From the NCBI GenBank assembly GCA_036924285.1, contig JAYKYS010000007.1, positions 13,950,001 through 14,014,000 on the forward strand: a DNA stretch of 64,000 nt, given 5' to 3'. This document shows, piece by piece, positions 9,972 through 19,978 of this stretch. A program made the position numbers and the translations under genes. The DNA is from Asterella californica. Taxonomy: Eukaryota > Streptophyta > Marchantiopsida > Marchantiales > Aytoniaceae. The notes below the pieces were generated by a model. That model was given only the letters and a program-made list of their open reading frames with translations. It was not told where the DNA came from and searched no databases. How positions within the stretch are numbered: the stretch's first letter is position 1; each line of letters begins with the position of its first letter.

Positions 9972-12002
9972 TGTGGTGCCCACAATTTACTAGATTCATG
10001 AATTTTTGAAATTTTTAAGGTTAATAACTTGTTTGTATAACTGAAGAAGCGTTGTTACTTAAGATTACGGCTTTCTTAGAAGGAAAATGATCTTACAATC
10101 TTTTTGTAATAAGAAGTTGACTTCTTCGGAAGATGACCGTCTTCCGAGAAGCATCTTCTCGGTTGTGTCTTCCGAAGACGGAAGACGGCGAAAGACGAAA
10201 GACATGTATCTTCCGGAAGACGACCACCGCGGAAGCCTAACCACGTATTTCCAAGTAAAGAAGTAGGTGTACCCACCAGGTAACACCGAGTAGGTTAGGT
10301 AGGTCAGGTAGGTCATCTAGGTTGAGAACTCCGAAACCTGCGCGAGAAGATGCGAAGGAAGCGCATTAGCAAAGAACACTACCACTTCCGCATCGGGGTT
10401 GCTTTGGCTTAGAAGATCGAATTGGAAGGAAATCGAGTTGAGTGAAGGCAGCAGAGTGAAATTGAGTAGAGCCATGATCGATTCACATCTAGGAAGAAGA
10501 TGAGGGTAAATCGCTGAGAGTAGGAATCGCATCGAGTTGAAGGGGTCTTCTTGAGACTCCCGGAAGAAGACATTGGAGAGTAGCTGTGAGGAATCAGAGG
10601 ATGAACCTTTCGATTGAGGAGTAGCGAGGCATTAGCAGCGGCAGCAGCTTAATGGGGTCTCATTGGAGCTGGAGTCGAAGTCGTAAGTGCGCATAAGAAC
10701 GAAGGAAGGCTGGGAGGAAGACAGAAGACTATAGAGGTTCTTCCCATGTTCTCTTTCCTTCCCAACTGCTTCTCGCCTTTGTTTGGTATCCCCCGCGCTT
10801 CCCCAGTTGTTTGTAGGCAACCCGATCGAATTATTCCCTCCTCACGTTTTTCCTTCTGAGACATTGGGCGCGGAAGCGCTGCCCAATTTCCGATAGCCAT
10901 CTTCTTGCTTCTTCCCGAGTGCAATTCGAGCTTCCCTACCCATCGCTCTCAAATTGGAGATCCCAGCTATCAATTTTCCTACCCTACCATCCCTCTACTC
11001 CCGAAACCTTGAACAGAAGACGCTTCGGAAGATCTGAACATCTTCGGATGAGGCTTTTGAAACCTGACTGTCTTCGGAAGACGCTTCGGAAGCCTGACTG
11101 TCTTCGGAAGACGACTGTATACAATTCGTATCAAGAGTGGATTTGCTTTGTTTTGGTGTTAAGAGAGGCTTGGTACGAATCATGAGTGGCGTGGTGAGTT
11201 GTTTTGTTATTTCGAGAAGTTGGAAGTCGGGAACTAGGCCTGTGCCTCTTGGTCTTCCAAGCTTCTCAAATCCACATCGTCCTAGAGAGACTAGAAGATT
11301 GGAAAGGCTGGCAGAATGCGTGAGAAGACGTGAGGGTCTGTTACGGATCTCTTCTGTCCGACCCATAGTAGCCTATTCCTTCTTCTTCCTGAACTTAAAA
11401 GAGAGTTGTGAAAAGTCTTGCTAGCAGAATCTGGAGAGAATGGCGAGGGTCATGTCTTCTCATCATGCAGCAAGCTTCTTCTGAGTGTGTATGAGAGGTG
11501 AGAAGTCAGAAGAACAGAGTGCAAATGTCTTGAGTCTGTTGTGAGGATAGATTACGCGTAGGAAGCAGAAGACAGGTGAGACCAGTGAAGGGAAGCCTGG
11601 CTTCGGGAGGTCTTCCGAGAAAGACATTGAATCGGAAGCTGTCCCGAGAGTCTTCCCAGAGACCACTGTCTTCGCAGGAGCCCGCAATCATCTTCTGAAC
11701 CTGTTATGCACTCTACTTCTCACAAATCTTGTATCTTCTGTTATGAAGTAGGATGTAATGCAAGGTGGGTTGTCTTCTTAGGAATCCATGCTAGGCCTTG
11801 CTTAGTTAGGATTGTTTAGATATAGCTCGGAAGACGAGAGCTATTTAGGAAGCACTGTTAAAATCCAGGAAGACGGAGTAGCTGTCTTCTGGAAGACTAG
11901 ATTCGTCTTTTGAGAGTAGAAGCTAGACTGTGAGAACTTGAGAAGGACTGAGGCTTCGGCTCACAGTAAGTACGTGTGGCTTAGTGCAACAGAGTTTCAA
12001 GT
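9972..12002 (+). other. X3 leader, non-coding
   Basis: No gene is supported in these 2 kb. The leader aligns with 3366-5128 in X1 and with Xa, including the gap-free preinsertion sites for gypsy-2 (TTCCGGAAGA at 10211-10220) and Y. It is dense in GAAGAC, GTCTTC and CGGAAG words. The first 19 bases contain the near-palindrome TGTGGTGCCCACA. Confidence 0.65.
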
Positions 12003-12645
12003 ATGTCGATGCATCCTCGAGGGTTGGTGTTACCGGCAGCAGAGTTGGCCGAGGCCAAACCCTTCATCAAGGAGTTGGGTCTCGACTTCTTCTTGTGGGA
12101 TTGGAACCTCGCCGACCAGGATCTTCTGGAGGAGGTTTGGGTAGCATTACCACCTCGCAACCGTGTACCTGTGAAGGCAGGAGTAGCTCGAGGAAGACCA
12201 TCTTCCTAGACCGAAGATTGGTGGCGCAGGGCCTTCCACATACCAGAATCCGAGAACCGAGGTTGTTGGCTCGAGAAGAAGATCTTACCCATGATCTCGA
12301 GTAGGTGGCATGTGCCGGGGAGCACATCTTGCCTCTTCTTGGATGACAGACAGGGAAGAAACGGCTGGAAGGTCGAATCTTACTGGGAGTCACAGAAGCG
12401 TCTTCTAGCGAAGCTGTTCCTTCCCCTCTTTCCTAAGGGGAAGGCGCAGAAGACGAGGTACCTTGGAGATCAAGACATGGAGTTCCTGGAAGCAGTGTGC
12501 GCGGAAGAGAATGTCAACTGGGGTGCGTTCTTCCACGCGTACAAATTTATAATGGAAAAGGTTTTGTTGGTGTACAGACAGAGTTGGTGTACTTAGGTAC
12601 CTCGGCAGGAGGACATCTTACTCCGTTCTTCTGTTACTTGTACGT
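12003..12645 (+). pseudogene. X3 ORF, first part (N-terminal domain)
   Basis: ATG at 12003 opens MSMHPRGLVLPAAELAEAK. The frame has a TAG at 12207-12209 where X1 has TGG (SSWTEDWW), and a small insertion near 12545-12580 that shifts the frame just before TELVYLGTSAGGH. Conserved landmarks remain: KELGLDFFLWDWNLADQ, WHVPGSTSCLF and NGWKVESYWESQKR. The codons for FFCYLYV are cut by the gypsy-1 insertion and continue at 21352. Confidence 0.7.
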
Positions 12646-14018
12646 TGTCGCGCTACTTGGCGGCTACATGCTTGACTTCTACTCCGACGCTTAGGTTTGG
12701 TAGTTCTAGAAGTTAGCTCATATTACTTCTAGTCCTTTATGTATATGTTTGACACCTTTGCATACGGTGTTAGCACTATTTTGAGTCCTAGTAGGCTGAT
12801 AGTATGTTAGTTATCTTGTTCAAGCATTTGTGCGCTTGTGCAAGTGACTTCTTACTAGTCTATGACGTTCAATGTACATAACTTAGGGTTTCCATGCTGA
12901 TAGTGGTTTGAGCTCATGGGTTGTACTTACTTGTCGCCCATGCACGCTTTCTAGCTAATTTAAGTTATTTTTCAGGGCTATGTGTCATTTTAGGTAGTTT
13001 AAGTTTTACGCTGGCACTCTAGGGGGCTTGACGTGGTAGCTTATGAGTGTAGATAAGTTACTAGGTAGTTTAAGGCACAAAAGGACAGTCAAGTGGAGCT
13101 ATGAACTCCCATTGGTCCATTTTTGTCTTTTGTAAAACTCTAAGTTTAGAAATAGAGCTCTAGAGGAGAGTTCGAGCAATTGGTGAGGTATCTTCGAAAT
13201 CTGAGAACACAGGAAGAGAGAGCTCGTCGTGCCAAGCACTGTCAGTGAAATTTTTGCTCGATTTGGATCAATAAACAAGGAGTTATGCCCAATTGAAGTT
13301 CGGATTGTGCCAAAACTGCATCACTTTTCTTGATTTTGGGGTTTTCGGTGCCAATTGCAGCAGAATTGAGGAAATCACTTCAAAACTTCGTGGTTGCGTT
13401 CACTGTCAGGAGGGCTACGACTTTCCAAAAATTTTCGTATCATTTGAGTAATTGAGTAATTCAGGGCGGCCGCTGAAGCAGAGGGGGTCTGAAAAGCTCT
13501 TAATCTAGAGCAGCGACTTTAGAGAAGGAGATCTGGAGTTCTACAAACATTCAGGAGTCCCAACTTCACAGGGATGTTCAGCATCCTGTAGACTTCAAAT
13601 ACTGTGAGAAGATTTGAAATTCATCGAGCCAATTCTCTGTTCTATGTCTGAATAGCTGTCTAGGTACCAGAAATTGCCATAATTCTCTTATTCAGAACTT
13701 TTCTGTTCATATCTCCGTGTCAGAATTTGATCTCAGGTTGAAACTTCGTCTGTGAGTTCAGTAGTACCTCATTTGCATGTAGGGGAAGTTTAGAGGTCTA
13801 AACCTTCATAGTTTTCCTCTCTTTGAGTGTCAAAGTTCACCGCTTAAGCCTATTACTACCAGTGAGACCTAAATTTCGCTTTTTGAGCATATCAGAGGAT
13901 CCTACACTCCTGTGTGAGTGTTTATAGCTCCTGTTGTGACCTGAAAGCCAACCTCTTGAGTAAACAACCACAGCCAGAAGCCCGGCGCTTTCCTAGATAG
14001 ACGGATCACACTCCGACA
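12646..14018 (+). repeat. gypsy-1 5' LTR
   Basis: It runs TGTCGCGCTACTTGG to CACACTCCGACA and equals the 3' LTR in length (1373 bp). The central part (TCATGGGTTGTACTT through CCCATTGGTCCATTTTTG) is shared with the LTRs of gypsy-2, the solo LTR at 59922 and G4, while the outer parts differ between families. Confidence 0.95.
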
Positions 14019-14094
14019 TACTCTCTTTTTGGTGAACTCGACGTGAAACACCTAGGGTGGGAGTTTTCTTGAGAGTGTTACAGGATCAGATATC
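14019..14094 (+). other. gypsy-1 leader with possible primer-binding site
   Basis: The 76 bases between the LTR and the gag ATG contain TTTTTGGTGAACTCGACG, where TGG may pair with a tRNA CCA end. The same leader follows the gypsy-2 LTR at 33290, and a TTTGGTG word follows the G4 LTR. I cannot name the tRNA, and the site starts a few bases further from the LTR than usual. Confidence 0.35.
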
Positions 14095-16467
14095 ATGGCC
14101 AACCAAGGATCATCAAGTGGAGCTGCTGCTGCTGCTCAGCAACCTGTTCAGTTGGATGCTGCTACGATGAAGATGTTCCAAGCTTTTTCCATGTTTATGC
14201 AGCAGCAGCAGAGCACAGAGAGGAAGGAGGTATTAGCAACCAAGGCGTTGCAATCTGTGGTGCATCAGATGGACCAGTTCAAGGGTACAGATATTTCCAA
14301 GTATGTGCGATACTATGCTAGGGAGATGGAGGTGAACAAGGTACCTGAGAAGGAGATGGTGGAGAACTTTGAGCTTGCTGTTGTCCCTGAGATTCGTGGA
14401 CGTGTGAAGGAGCTCAAGCAGCAGCAAGGACAGAGTTGGGAGAGCTTTATGCGCGCTTTGAAGGAGGAGTACTACACTGAAGATTCAGAGAGGGTGACCA
14501 AGAGAACATTCTTGGAGTGGGTGGTGAAACCTAACAAAGGTTTGTTTGTAAATGAGTTGTTAAGGGAGTTTGATCGTCAATATGCTCAGCTTTCTAGGAC
14601 AGAGAAGCTTACACTAGAGGTTGAGAAGACCGAGCTTTTCTTACAAGCAGCGGACGTGACTATTCAGGAGAAGCTTGAGCTGTTGCTGGAAGACAAGAGT
14701 GAGGAGAGAGGATTGAAGACTGACTGGAAGGAGGTTGAAGAGGCTGTTTCTTTGCTGGCCAAGAGACAGAGAAGAAGGGACAAGGTGGTGGTAAGTGAAG
14801 CAGCACCTCTGATAATTCCTGTCAAGCAGTTGCCTACTAAGCCTGCTTTGGTAATTGCTAGAGAGGAAGACTCACCGCTTGATGAGTTGATTAAGGGTAT
14901 GAAGGAGCTTAAGCTTAAGCTCACTAGGTTAGAAGAGAAGGAGCAGAATGTACAGCCTGCTATGCAGAGACCTCAGATGAGAGAAGGCTTTGTTCATCGT
15001 TGTATATGGTGTGATAGCCTAGACCATGTAAGGAGAGATTGTGGGGAGTTTTCAGATGCATTGAGGAAGGATCTGATCTTCTTCAAAGATGGTAAGATCC
15101 ATTTGAGAGAGACTGGGATGATGTTGGGAACCAACTTTGGCAAGGGTGGTATGAAAAGACTTGTGAATGAGATATCAGCATCACATGCTGTTTCTCTTGT
15201 GAATGCTGCTACCTGTGGAGTGAAAGTGGAGATGGAGAGAGAGAAAGGGACTGCTCGGTTGTGGTCTGATGTAGTGCGGTCCGTAGCTAGAACAGAGCTA
15301 GACAAGGATGTGCTACGAAGGGTTGGCAACTCAATTCGAGAAGCTACAGGATGGAATGATCCTGTGGATACTATGTCAGTGCATGCTTATGTTGCAAGAA
15401 GTCAGCATGAAGCTGTACTAGAAGAAAAGCGCAGGAGGGAGGATGCAGGTGAGGCTTCTACAGCCAAACGACCTGCTACCAGGAGTGAAAGGGCTAGACC
15501 AGAGGCAAGACAGGAGACAACACCTACTCGGGAAGAGACTATGGAGGATCTACCACCTACAACACCAAAGGAGAAGGAGAGAAGCAAGGAGAAGGGTAAG
15601 ATGCCTGCATACAAACTTCAGTCTGATATTGAGATTGCTACAGACCTGAAGCAGGTGTTAGAGAATCGTATCTTGAATGGGAAGGTTGAGTTTACCTTGG
15701 GTGAGATTCTTGGGATAGCAAAGCGTGAGTTCCATGAGGTTATCATAGATATCATCAAGAGGAAACGTCAGATTTTGGGTGAAGCAGCTACGCTTAACGC
15801 TCTAGGGACCAAACTGTCGGAGGATGAGGAAGATGAAATTGCTGGTTATTGCTCTCAAGTATCAGAGGGAAGATCAGATCAGCACGTGAGGTTTGAAGAT
15901 GAGGTGGAAGCATCGCAGAAGAGCCATTACTCTCATAACCATTGGGCAAGAGCAACCACAGAGACCTTGGTGAAGTTGGGAGATCTAGAGGAACCTGTGG
16001 TGGCGTTGATTGATCATGGCTCAGAGATTAATCTGATGTCTAAGGAGCTGTACAAGCGTGGGAGGTGGCCCATAGACACCGACCATGGATGGCTTATCCG
16101 TGCTGCCAACAACCAGCGGGGAGAACTCTATGGTGCTTGTCCCAACATCAAGGTAACTGTGGGTGACATCAGTGATGTTCAGAATTTCTTTGTGCAAGAC
16201 ATGTCAACCTATCCTATCATTCTAGGACAGCCTTACATTACTGCTGTTAGAATGGAGACACGAGTTATGGATGATGGTTCAGCCTATGCTAGGATACGTA
16301 GTAGAGACGGCAAAAGAGCTGTTCAGTTTTTGACCGTTGCTGCAGAACATGAGAGGAATCGTGATAGCTTGAGAGACCGTCCACTGCCTAAGATTACTCA
16401 GGAGTTTAGAGAGTCTAGGGGTTTTGGCAGAGTACCATTGAAGAGCGAGACTTCAACGGTACAGTAG
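14095..16467 (+). CDS. gag-pro: Ty3/gypsy Gag-protease polyprotein
   Basis: An intact 790-codon frame opens MANQGSSSGAAAAAQQ. Residues 30-250 form a Gag region rich in charged helices. A zinc knuckle of type C-x2-C-x4-H-x4-C lies at C303, C306, H311 and C316 (CIWCDSLDHVRRDC). Residues 400-520 are a charged linker with many Lys and Glu. The retropepsin-like domain follows, with its active-site loop at D640 (VALIDHGSEINLMSK) and a flap/ILG-type segment (YPIILGQPYI). Retropepsins normally have D-T/S-G; here it is D-H-G in both copies of the window. Gag would build the particle and bind RNA, and the protease would cut the polyprotein. The frame ends at 16465-16467, downstream of a -1 frameshift site leading into pol. 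Confidence 0.93.
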   Translation: MANQGSSSGAAAAAQQPVQLDAATMKMFQAFSMFMQQQQSTERKEVLATKALQSVVHQMDQFKGTDISKYVRYYAREMEVNKVPEKEMVENFELAVVPEIRGRVKELKQQQGQSWESFMRALKEEYYTEDSERVTKRTFLEWVVKPNKGLFVNELLREFDRQYAQLSRTEKLTLEVEKTELFLQAADVTIQEKLELLLEDKSEERGLKTDWKEVEEAVSLLAKRQRRRDKVVVSEAAPLIIPVKQLPTKPALVIAREEDSPLDELIKGMKELKLKLTRLEEKEQNVQPAMQRPQMREGFVHRCIWCDSLDHVRRDCGEFSDALRKDLIFFKDGKIHLRETGMMLGTNFGKGGMKRLVNEISASHAVSLVNAATCGVKVEMEREKGTARLWSDVVRSVARTELDKDVLRRVGNSIREATGWNDPVDTMSVHAYVARSQHEAVLEEKRRREDAGEASTAKRPATRSERARPEARQETTPTREETMEDLPPTTPKEKERSKEKGKMPAYKLQSDIEIATDLKQVLENRILNGKVEFTLGEILGIAKREFHEVIIDIIKRKRQILGEAATLNALGTKLSEDEEDEIAGYCSQVSEGRSDQHVRFEDEVEASQKSHYSHNHWARATTETLVKLGDLEEPVVALIDHGSEINLMSKELYKRGRWPIDTDHGWLIRAANNQRGELYGACPNIKVTVGDISDVQNFFVQDMSTYPIILGQPYITAVRMETRVMDDGSAYARIRSRDGKRAVQFLTVAAEHERNRDSLRDRPLPKITQEFRESRGFGRVPLKSETSTVQ
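16419..16462 (+). promoter_or_regulatory. -1 ribosomal frameshift signal between gag-pro and pol
   Basis: GGGTTTT (16419-16425) sits in the gag frame as G-GGT-TTT, the X-XXY-YYZ form of a slippery heptamer. A 6-nt spacer (16426-16431) separates it from a hairpin. GTACCATTGAAG (16432-16443) pairs with CTTCAACGGTAC (16451-16462) over 12 positions with one A-C mismatch, around a 7-nt loop. The -1 frame is closed by TAG at 16416-16418 immediately upstream and is open from GGG onward into RT, so the shift can only occur here. The gag stop follows at 16465. Gypsy-2 has the identical cassette at 35669-35712. Confidence 0.9.
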
Positions 16468-19400
16468 AGCTAGGATTCTCGCCTGATCCAGTAGAGCATG
16501 AAGCTTTATCCACTAGCTTCTTAGGGTTGACTTCATGTGGATCAGTGTGTTATAGGAAGGTTGAGAATCTGAAGAGGTTTGAGAGGCAACATGTGAAGTG
16601 TGTACAGCAGTCTTTGTGGGACAATGGAGAGTTAGCAGGAGATGAATATATATCTGGAGTGTTTGAAGAGCAGTATTTGGTAGATACTATAGGGGAGTTG
16701 AAATCTATAGTAGAAAGTTCTGTAGATGATGTAGATAGAGTGGTGAGAGTGAGCTCCAAGGAGCTTTATGATGTAATTGATAAGTTTATAGATCGACAAG
16801 AGGTGTATGTGGAGACCAAGTATAAGTCAGTGGCAAAGAAAGTCAAACCAGTGGCTTTGCCTTTACCACTCGATTACAATCAGAAGATGGAGCAAGCTGC
16901 ACGAGAACCGACGCTCAAAGGACCTAGAAGAATTGGGCACCAGTTCACAGAAACAACACTGAAGGAGCTGAAGATTGGAGGTGATGGATTTCTTACCGAG
17001 CAAGAGAAGAAGAGCTTCAGGGAGATGCTATCTAGGCATGGTAAGGCGTTTGCGTTTGAGTCACATGAAGTAGGATGTGTAGATCCAAGTGTAGTTGCAC
17101 CTATGGTAATCTTTACTATACCGCATGTGCCTTGGAATCTACGTCCTATCCCTGTGCCTAGAGCTCATCTGCCAAAGCTGATAGACTTGCTCAATGAGAG
17201 GATTAGGATGGGTATCTTGGAACCGTCTATAGCTCCCTATTCTAGCAGATGGTTTACTGTTCCGAAGAAGAGTGGAGCTTTGAGGTTTATCCAAGATATG
17301 CAGCCAGTTAACAAGGTGACTATCAGGAATATGGGTATAGGACCTATTGTAGACGAGTTTGCAGAGGCTTTTGCTGGTCGTGCTATCTATTCCATGGGAG
17401 ACTTATATTCAGGTTATGATCAGTTTCAGTTATCCTCTGAGAGTAGAGACTTGACTACAATGAGGACACCTTTGGGGTTACTAAGGATGTGCACCTTGCC
17501 ACAAGGTGCTACCAATTCTGTAGCGCATATGATGAATGGCATGAACAAAGTTTTGAGGGACTTCATTCCTGAAAAAACTATGCCATTCCTTGATGATGTG
17601 CCGATCAAAGGGTGTGCTGAGGAGGAGAAGAATGAGGTAAAAGATCAGAGGGGGTGCCGTAAGTTTGTAGCAGATCACATAGCTGATTGTGATAAGATAC
17701 TGAGTCGACTGGAGGAGGTTCATTTGACTTTATCAGGAGCCAAGTCTGTGTTTGGAGTACAAGAGGTGTTAATAGTGGGGCACCTGTGTGGATCTTATGG
17801 TCGAAAACCTTGTCCAAACAAGGTTGACGCCATTCGAAGGATGAAGGAGACGTGTGGATCGGTTACTGAGGTGAGAAGATTTCTAGGTGCATGTGTGTTT
17901 TATCATATATGGATTCCACACTTTGCACATGTAGCAGATCCGTTGTACAAGTTGCTGAGGAAGGGGCAAAGATTTCAGTGGCAAGAGGAGCAAAGCGAGT
18001 CTATGAGGAAGTTGAAAGATCTTTTGGCTTCACCACCAACTCTACGGAAGGTAACATATGAGTTGGGCAGATCTGTTATCCTTACTGTTGATACTAGTCC
18101 TATTGGCATTGGATGGGCTATAGGACAGGGTGATGAGGATGGAAATAGATATGTGGTGCGTTTTGGAGCTAAGGTGTTAAGTTCACGGCAGAGAGACTAC
18201 CCTCAGGTCAAGAGAGAGCTATGGGGAGTAGTTACTGCGATGAAGAGTGATAAGGAATACTTGATAGGAGCACATGTGGTTGTGGAGACAGATTGTTTAC
18301 CTCTCTTGGGAATGATCACTAGCTGTACAACTCCAGATATTGCTATGTTGAGGTGGATAGCATATATCAAGTCCTTGAACCCAGAGTTTAGACATATTGC
18401 AGGAAAAGACAATCCTGTGGCAGATATGTTATCAAGGACTAGGTATTACGATGAGAAAGAAATGATAGATGATCAGGAGGATGTGGGAACAGAGTTCTAT
18501 TCTAGTGCTCTTGCTAGAAGAGATAGAAGCTATTTTGCAGCCCCGTTGGAGTTTTTTGAGGAAACTGTGTATGATGGCGAGTGGTTGGATCTTGGGCGTT
18601 ATTTGAGTTCACTGGAAAGGCAAGAAGGATGGTCTGATGCAGATTTCAAGAGGATCCGTAGGATAGCTTATGGTTACTTTTTACATGGAGGACATCTATG
18701 GAAGCGCCCTAAGCTACAAGGAGGTATACCGCAGCGGGTAGTATGTGACTTGGAATTGCAGCAGAAGCTGATCAAGGAGTTCCATGAGAGTTTATGGGCT
18801 GGTCATAGAGGAGTTTGGGCTACGTTTGCCAAGATGAAGGAAAAGTATTGGTGGAAGGGTATGTATAAGGATGTAGTACAGTTTGTTTCATCTTGTATAC
18901 CCTGCCAGATGTATTCCAACGTACGTCATCGTGATGGATTGCATCCTACTTATCCTTTAGCCATTCATTACAAATGGGTAGTTGATCTGGTAACTATGCC
19001 ATTTGGACTTGGACAAATGAGGTATCTAGTCTTGGCTAGAGAAGATCTATCTAACCAAGTTGAAGGTCGTGCTCTGAGGACGAAGACCACTGCTAGTGTC
19101 TGCCGCTTTCTACTTGAAGATGTTATTTGTAGGTATGGGTGTGTGGGAAAGATCACTGCAGATAGGGGTGAGCTGGATGCACAAGAAGCAGTTGAATTCT
19201 TCAAGCGATTGGGAATCAAGTTGGCGTTAACCACTGCTTACAATCTTGAAGGGAATGGCAAGAGCGAAAGAGGTCATCCGCCAATCATCAAAGCTTTGGT
19301 AAAAGCTTGCAAGGGTAAGATCCGTGAATGGCCTAGACTGTTACATTTGCTTTGTGGGCAGATCGTACAACTCATAGTACCGTTACAGGTTACATGCCAG

Positions 19401-19930
19401 CAGAGTTGATACTAGGGCAAAAACCTGTGATGCCGATTGAGGAGGTTGTGCCTACTTGGAATGTTTTGCCATGGGAAGATGGTAGAAGTACGGAGGATCT
19501 TCTTGCATTAAGGATCCAGCAGTTAGAACGAAGACCTGAGGATGTTGCCAAAGTTGTGGAAAGGTTAAAGACTGCTAGAGAGAGAAACAAATGCAGATTT
19601 GATAGGACGCATAGATTACGACCCAAACCAGTTAAGGAAGGTGATTGGGTGTTAGTCTATGATAGTAGTCTTGATAATCAGCATAGCGCTATCAGAAAGT
19701 TTTCCAAGAGATGGTTCGGACCTTATGTGGTGTTAGAAGTTTATGATAATGCCACATACTCTTTGAGAGAGTTAGATGGTGCAGTGCTCAAGATACCAGT
19801 CGCAGGGAAGAGAATCAAGCTCTTTAGAAGAAGAGGAGAGGACCAGAACATTGCAGAACTTACTGAGGATGAAGCTGAAGACTCAATGGAGGTTGAAGAC
19901 GAATTTGAAGCTGAAGCTGAAGAGTCTTGA
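16419..19930 (+). pseudogene. pol: Ty3/gypsy pol (RT, RNase H, integrase), one frameshift
   Basis: Entered by -1 frameshift, the frame runs to 19409; a one-base deletion near 19343-19346 (TTACATTTGC against CTACCGTTTGC in gypsy-2) moves the last part to the frame 19352-19930. RT spans about 17180-17850, with the catalytic box PFLDD (17583-17597), that is F-L-D-D rather than the usual Y-I/V-D-D. RNase H spans 18070-18450, beginning LTVDTSPIGIGWAIG. Integrase has a zinc-binding part (HESLWAGH, CIPC near 18893) and the D,D-E core: VVDLVTMP near 18980, TADRGE near 19158, NGKSERG near 19258. The C-terminal domain carries KRWFGPYVV and an acidic tail. It would copy and insert the element; this copy cannot make full-length integrase. 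Confidence 0.92.
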
Positions 19931-19966
19931 TCTGGATTTGGCACATACCGGAGGATGTGCAGGTTC

Positions 19967-19978
19967 AGAGGGGGTGGA
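19967..19978 (+). other. polypurine tract of gypsy-1
   Basis: AGAGGGGGTGGA directly precedes the 3' LTR, as in gypsy-2 and gypsy-3. Confidence 0.85.

Noticed and set aside
9882..9990. Long terminal inverted repeat or DNA transposon formed by Xa and X3 head to head
   Set aside because: The opposition is explained by insertion of X3 into Xa, with a 5-bp duplication at both ends of X3.
9972..11919. The X leader as a conventional 2 kb LTR
   Set aside because: No second copy follows the X ORF, and its right end does not finish in CA. The coincident breaks at that point in Xa are the two sides of the X3 insertion.
11940..12002. Short intron in the X leader (GTAAGT to CAG before the ATG)
   Set aside because: It would be about 30 bases, and the GTAAGT is not kept in X1.
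14664..15614. Ser/Leu-rich open frames on the minus strand under gypsy-1 gag
   Set aside because: They are antisense shadows of the charged Gag frame and recur in gypsy-2 only because gag itself is conserved.
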